This document shows, piece by piece, positions 61,581 to 64,000 of a stretch of 64,000 nucleotides of DNA. The stretch spans positions 1,674,001 through 1,738,000 of the forward strand of contig JACAXG010000055.1 in the NCBI GenBank assembly GCA_018881555.1, written 5' to 3'. The position numbers and the translations under genes are program-made. Source of the stretch: Amblyornis subalaris (Eukaryota; Chordata; Aves; Passeriformes; Ptilonorhynchidae). The first letter of the stretch is position 1. Each line of letters starts with the position of its first letter. The notes under the pieces were generated by a model. It did not search any database. It was not told the DNA's origin and saw only the letters and a program-made list of their open reading frames with translations.

Positions 61581-62036
61581 AGGGCACAAAATGTGAAAAA
61601 GGCTGTGTCATACTACTTTGAGTTCCTGAAGAAAGAAGAGAGATGTGACAAATTGTTGGGAATGGACATTCCCTGACAGAACAGGAAGAAAGATGAGTAC
61701 TCAATTACAAGACTGCTCCAGCTAGGAGAAGCATACAGATCTGGTGGAGAAATGGATCTTTTGGACTCCAAACAGACTGCTGCCAACTTAGCAGCAGAAC
61801 ACCAGATCAATAATGAAATCAGAAGGATAATAGAGCAACTCAAGATTACAGAAGTCTCATCCAAAGGAGGAAACAAATACCCCAAAAGGAAGATATTTAA
61901 GGTGCCAAGGAATGGATGTCTCAGGACAGAGATGTTTGAAAAGCTCGGGTACCTCACCTTACCATCTGAATTTTCTTTTTTTTTACATTCAGCGTTAGCA
62001 AAAATTTCTGCCCTTCTAGACATTACAAAATTCTAA
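61581..62036 (+). pseudogene. Unidentified coding-like stretch with one in-frame stop
   Basis: A single plus-strand frame runs from 61581 to a TAA at 62034-62036, broken only by TGA at 61674. Before the stop it reads YYFEFLKKEERCDKLLGMDI; after it ITRLLQLGEAYRSGGEMDLL, then a predicted helix AANLAAEHQINNEIRRIIEQ and a basic part NKYPKRKIFKVPRNG. From the ATG at 61752 it is open for 94 codons. The helix-like, charged composition is unlike the AT-rich intron around it. I do not recognise the protein. It could be a processed pseudogene, an old domesticated element, or an exon beginning after the AG at 61678-61679. No poly(A) tail or target duplication was found. It lies inside the CCDC146 5' intron on the other strand. 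Confidence 0.4.
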
Positions 62037-64000
62037 TCATATTTTAGGCTTTCAATGCAGCACAGCAGTCAGAAATTACAACAATATTTGTTATTCATTT
62101 AAACATTTCAAGGCAAATCATAGAATGTGGTCTGTCAAGGATAATTATTAATAATTTTACAGATACAGAACAGTTTGTCCAGTTCAAAGTCACAAAGCAG
62201 ATATCAGAATTAATTGTAACTGAACAAACAACAGTGTGGGGAGAATGTGGCATCCCAAATAACAAGGATTTGGAATTCTATTCTTTTTCTATAGCCCCTC
62301 AAAAGAGGCCGGTATAGCTTTCCTCCATTTTACAGTAGCAGCCATACATGAGAACAAGGCTCTGTAAATACCTGATTTTAGACTGATACAATAAAAAATT
62401 AGCACCCTATTAATCAAATAAAAAATTTTAAAATTTTACTCACAAATTTAAATAATACATTTTATCTTTTACAAACATTTCAGTTTTGATGCATTTTTGA
62501 CAAAACCAAAGTGATGTCAGTATCTTACACGTGAATGGGGGAGATGCCTTTCACCTCTTTGCTGGGGAACTATCTCCCAAGAAAGTGCCCAAACTCTTGT
62601 GCTATGCAGGAATCTGAAGGAATTGTTGCCGCAGGTTAGACAAGTAGGGCTTTTTTCCAAGCCTCCCTCCTGTACTATCAATATAATCAAGCATGTGGTG
62701 TGCATAAAAGCTAGTAATGTTACAGAGATCATGAACTTGTGGATTATATGTGTGACTAATGTCTGTTTAATGTTTAATCTGTATTATGAGTAATTTCAAA
62801 TAGAGTTTAGGGAAAGAAATGGTTCAGATTGGACTAATTAAACAAGAACTGGCGTAAATACCCTTTACTCATACAAGTCGACTCTTGACTGAGCTGTGAA
62901 TGCATAAAGACCTATCCCTGTAGCCTTGTTTTGAGGCACAAGGAAAATGACATAGATCATTAAAACTGCANAGGCACCACGTGAGAATGGCGAAGGTGGC
63001 TGTAGAAGAAAAATGAGGGAGTACATGGCAATTGTCACCTGTAGAAGAAGTATTTTCTTGGTGTGATCAGTCATGTAAAATACATTATTAACTCTGAAAG
63101 CCGATATGAGGCACAATAAAAAGAAAAGCAATACCTCAAACTGATGGAAGCTCCTTCCCTAGGTCTCTGCCTTGCTTTAGATTTAGAGTTTGGGACATTA
63201 TTCAGAACATGAGGATTTGCTCTGGGTTTCCTGTAGAATCAGTCTGACAGGTAGGATCCCCCATGCATCAAAGGGGGAAGTGTCTTAAGTTCACTTCCCT
63301 TCACTTAAAAAGGCTCAATAAGAAGTACCCAGAATCAGATAATAATGAATTTTAACTGTGGTGTGCCATACAAATTATGAGTATTCCAGATGACTATTTT
63401 AAGGTGGGATAGGCAAAATAGGAAGAAGAAAGTGCTGCTTATCCTCCTGAGTTTGTGACTGTACACTGAAAAATGTTTAGAACCAAAACTTTATGTGTGT
63501 TTCAACATGTTTTGGGTTTTAAATATTTTACATGAATATATCTATTAAGCTAAAAAAAAAGTTCTGGGAAAAAGGGGCTGACTGTCAGTAAAGCTATTGC
63601 TGTGATAAACCTGAGACTGGGAAAGGGGCTGGTTTTTACTTTCTCCACCTGCTGTGGTAAAATTATAGTCTGGAAAATAAGTTTTAGACCACTCAAGAGT
63701 TAAGAAACAGATGTTAGAAAACTGTTATAATAAAAAGCTACATGATTTTTTTTCCCAAAAAAGAAAATCCAGGTACAGGAAGAAATGAAGTTAAACTGCA
63801 TAATTTACCAGCACACATGCATTTCATCGTCTTGCTTACTTGCACTAGCTCTGAGTCAGGAAAACTCACTGAAATGTGCTACTCTTGCAAGCACTACCTA
63901 ACTTTGCTCTGCTATTAATCACTCGTGATGCAAGCACTCCCACCCATTTCTGAGAACAGTGTAGGCAGTCTGATAATTCACAGGCTTCAAGCTGCCCTTA

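Larger units (their letters stand above)
52726..64000. other. 5' intron region of CCDC146 (no exon found)
   Basis: 11.3 kb without a supportable CCDC146 exon. It holds CR1 fragments at 53.2-53.7, 58.1 and perhaps 60.6 kb and the unidentified coding-like stretch at 61.6-62.0 kb. In human, FGL2 lies inside an early CCDC146 intron on the opposite strand; no FGL2 fibrinogen-domain coding was seen here, so it should lie further right if conserved. Confidence 0.6.

Noticed and set aside
61613..62023. 136-codon minus-strand open frame
   Set aside because: It lies antisense to the plus-strand coding-like stretch. Its hydrophobic translation is what the complement of a charged helix would give.
62865..63131. 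Hydrophobic minus-strand frame that might be a membrane protein
   Set aside because: It contains an N codon, has no known family, and shows no exon signals.

Overview
The window looks like vertebrate, most likely avian, nuclear DNA. Genes are split into short exons with GT-AG introns, the interspersed repeats I can name are all CR1-type LINE fragments, and the two recognisable genes are GSAP and CCDC146, which are also tail-to-tail neighbours in human (known from memory). I cannot name the species. More than thirty isolated single N bases suggest an older draft assembly.

Layout. (1) 1 to about 18,480, plus strand: the 3' part of GSAP (gamma-secretase activating protein). Twelve coding exons between 1,922 and 17,091 join in one frame and give 339 residues up to the stop codon. 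The earlier exons lie left of the window or were not recognised in 1-1,921. A 3' UTR of about 1.4 kb follows, with two AATAAA signals. (2) 18,726 to 52,725, minus strand: CCDC146, a long coiled-coil centriole and axoneme protein. Seventeen exons join without a frame break to 899 residues plus the stop, which is nearly the whole protein (human about 955). Only the roughly 55 N-terminal residues are missing. (3) 52,726 to 64,000: no CCDC146 exon found. This is read as a large 5' intron of that gene. It carries CR1 fragments and one unidentified, coding-like stretch on the plus strand (61,581-62,036).

Repeats: a sense CR1 reverse-transcriptase fragment in a GSAP intron (12,968-13,712); CR1 3' ends at 33,468-33,935 (minus), 36,405-36,655 (plus), 50,885-51,025 (plus), 53,220-53,720 (minus), 58,085-58,205 (minus) and possibly 60,585-60,720 (minus); and a very decayed older CR1-like copy at about 24,830-26,250. 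There are a few microsatellites and small duplications. No tRNA, rRNA, CRISPR, viral or bacterial-type features were seen.

The two genes converge and their 3' ends probably overlap near 18.42-18.48 kb. They are not known to act together: GSAP is tied to gamma-secretase and APP processing, CCDC146 to centrioles, manchette and sperm flagellum. The most notable points are a GC-AG last intron in GSAP with an open read-through, the convergent 3' ends, the unidentified reading frame at 61.6-62.0 kb, and a direct duplication at 26.5/26.85 kb. I see no clear sign of a wholly new system.
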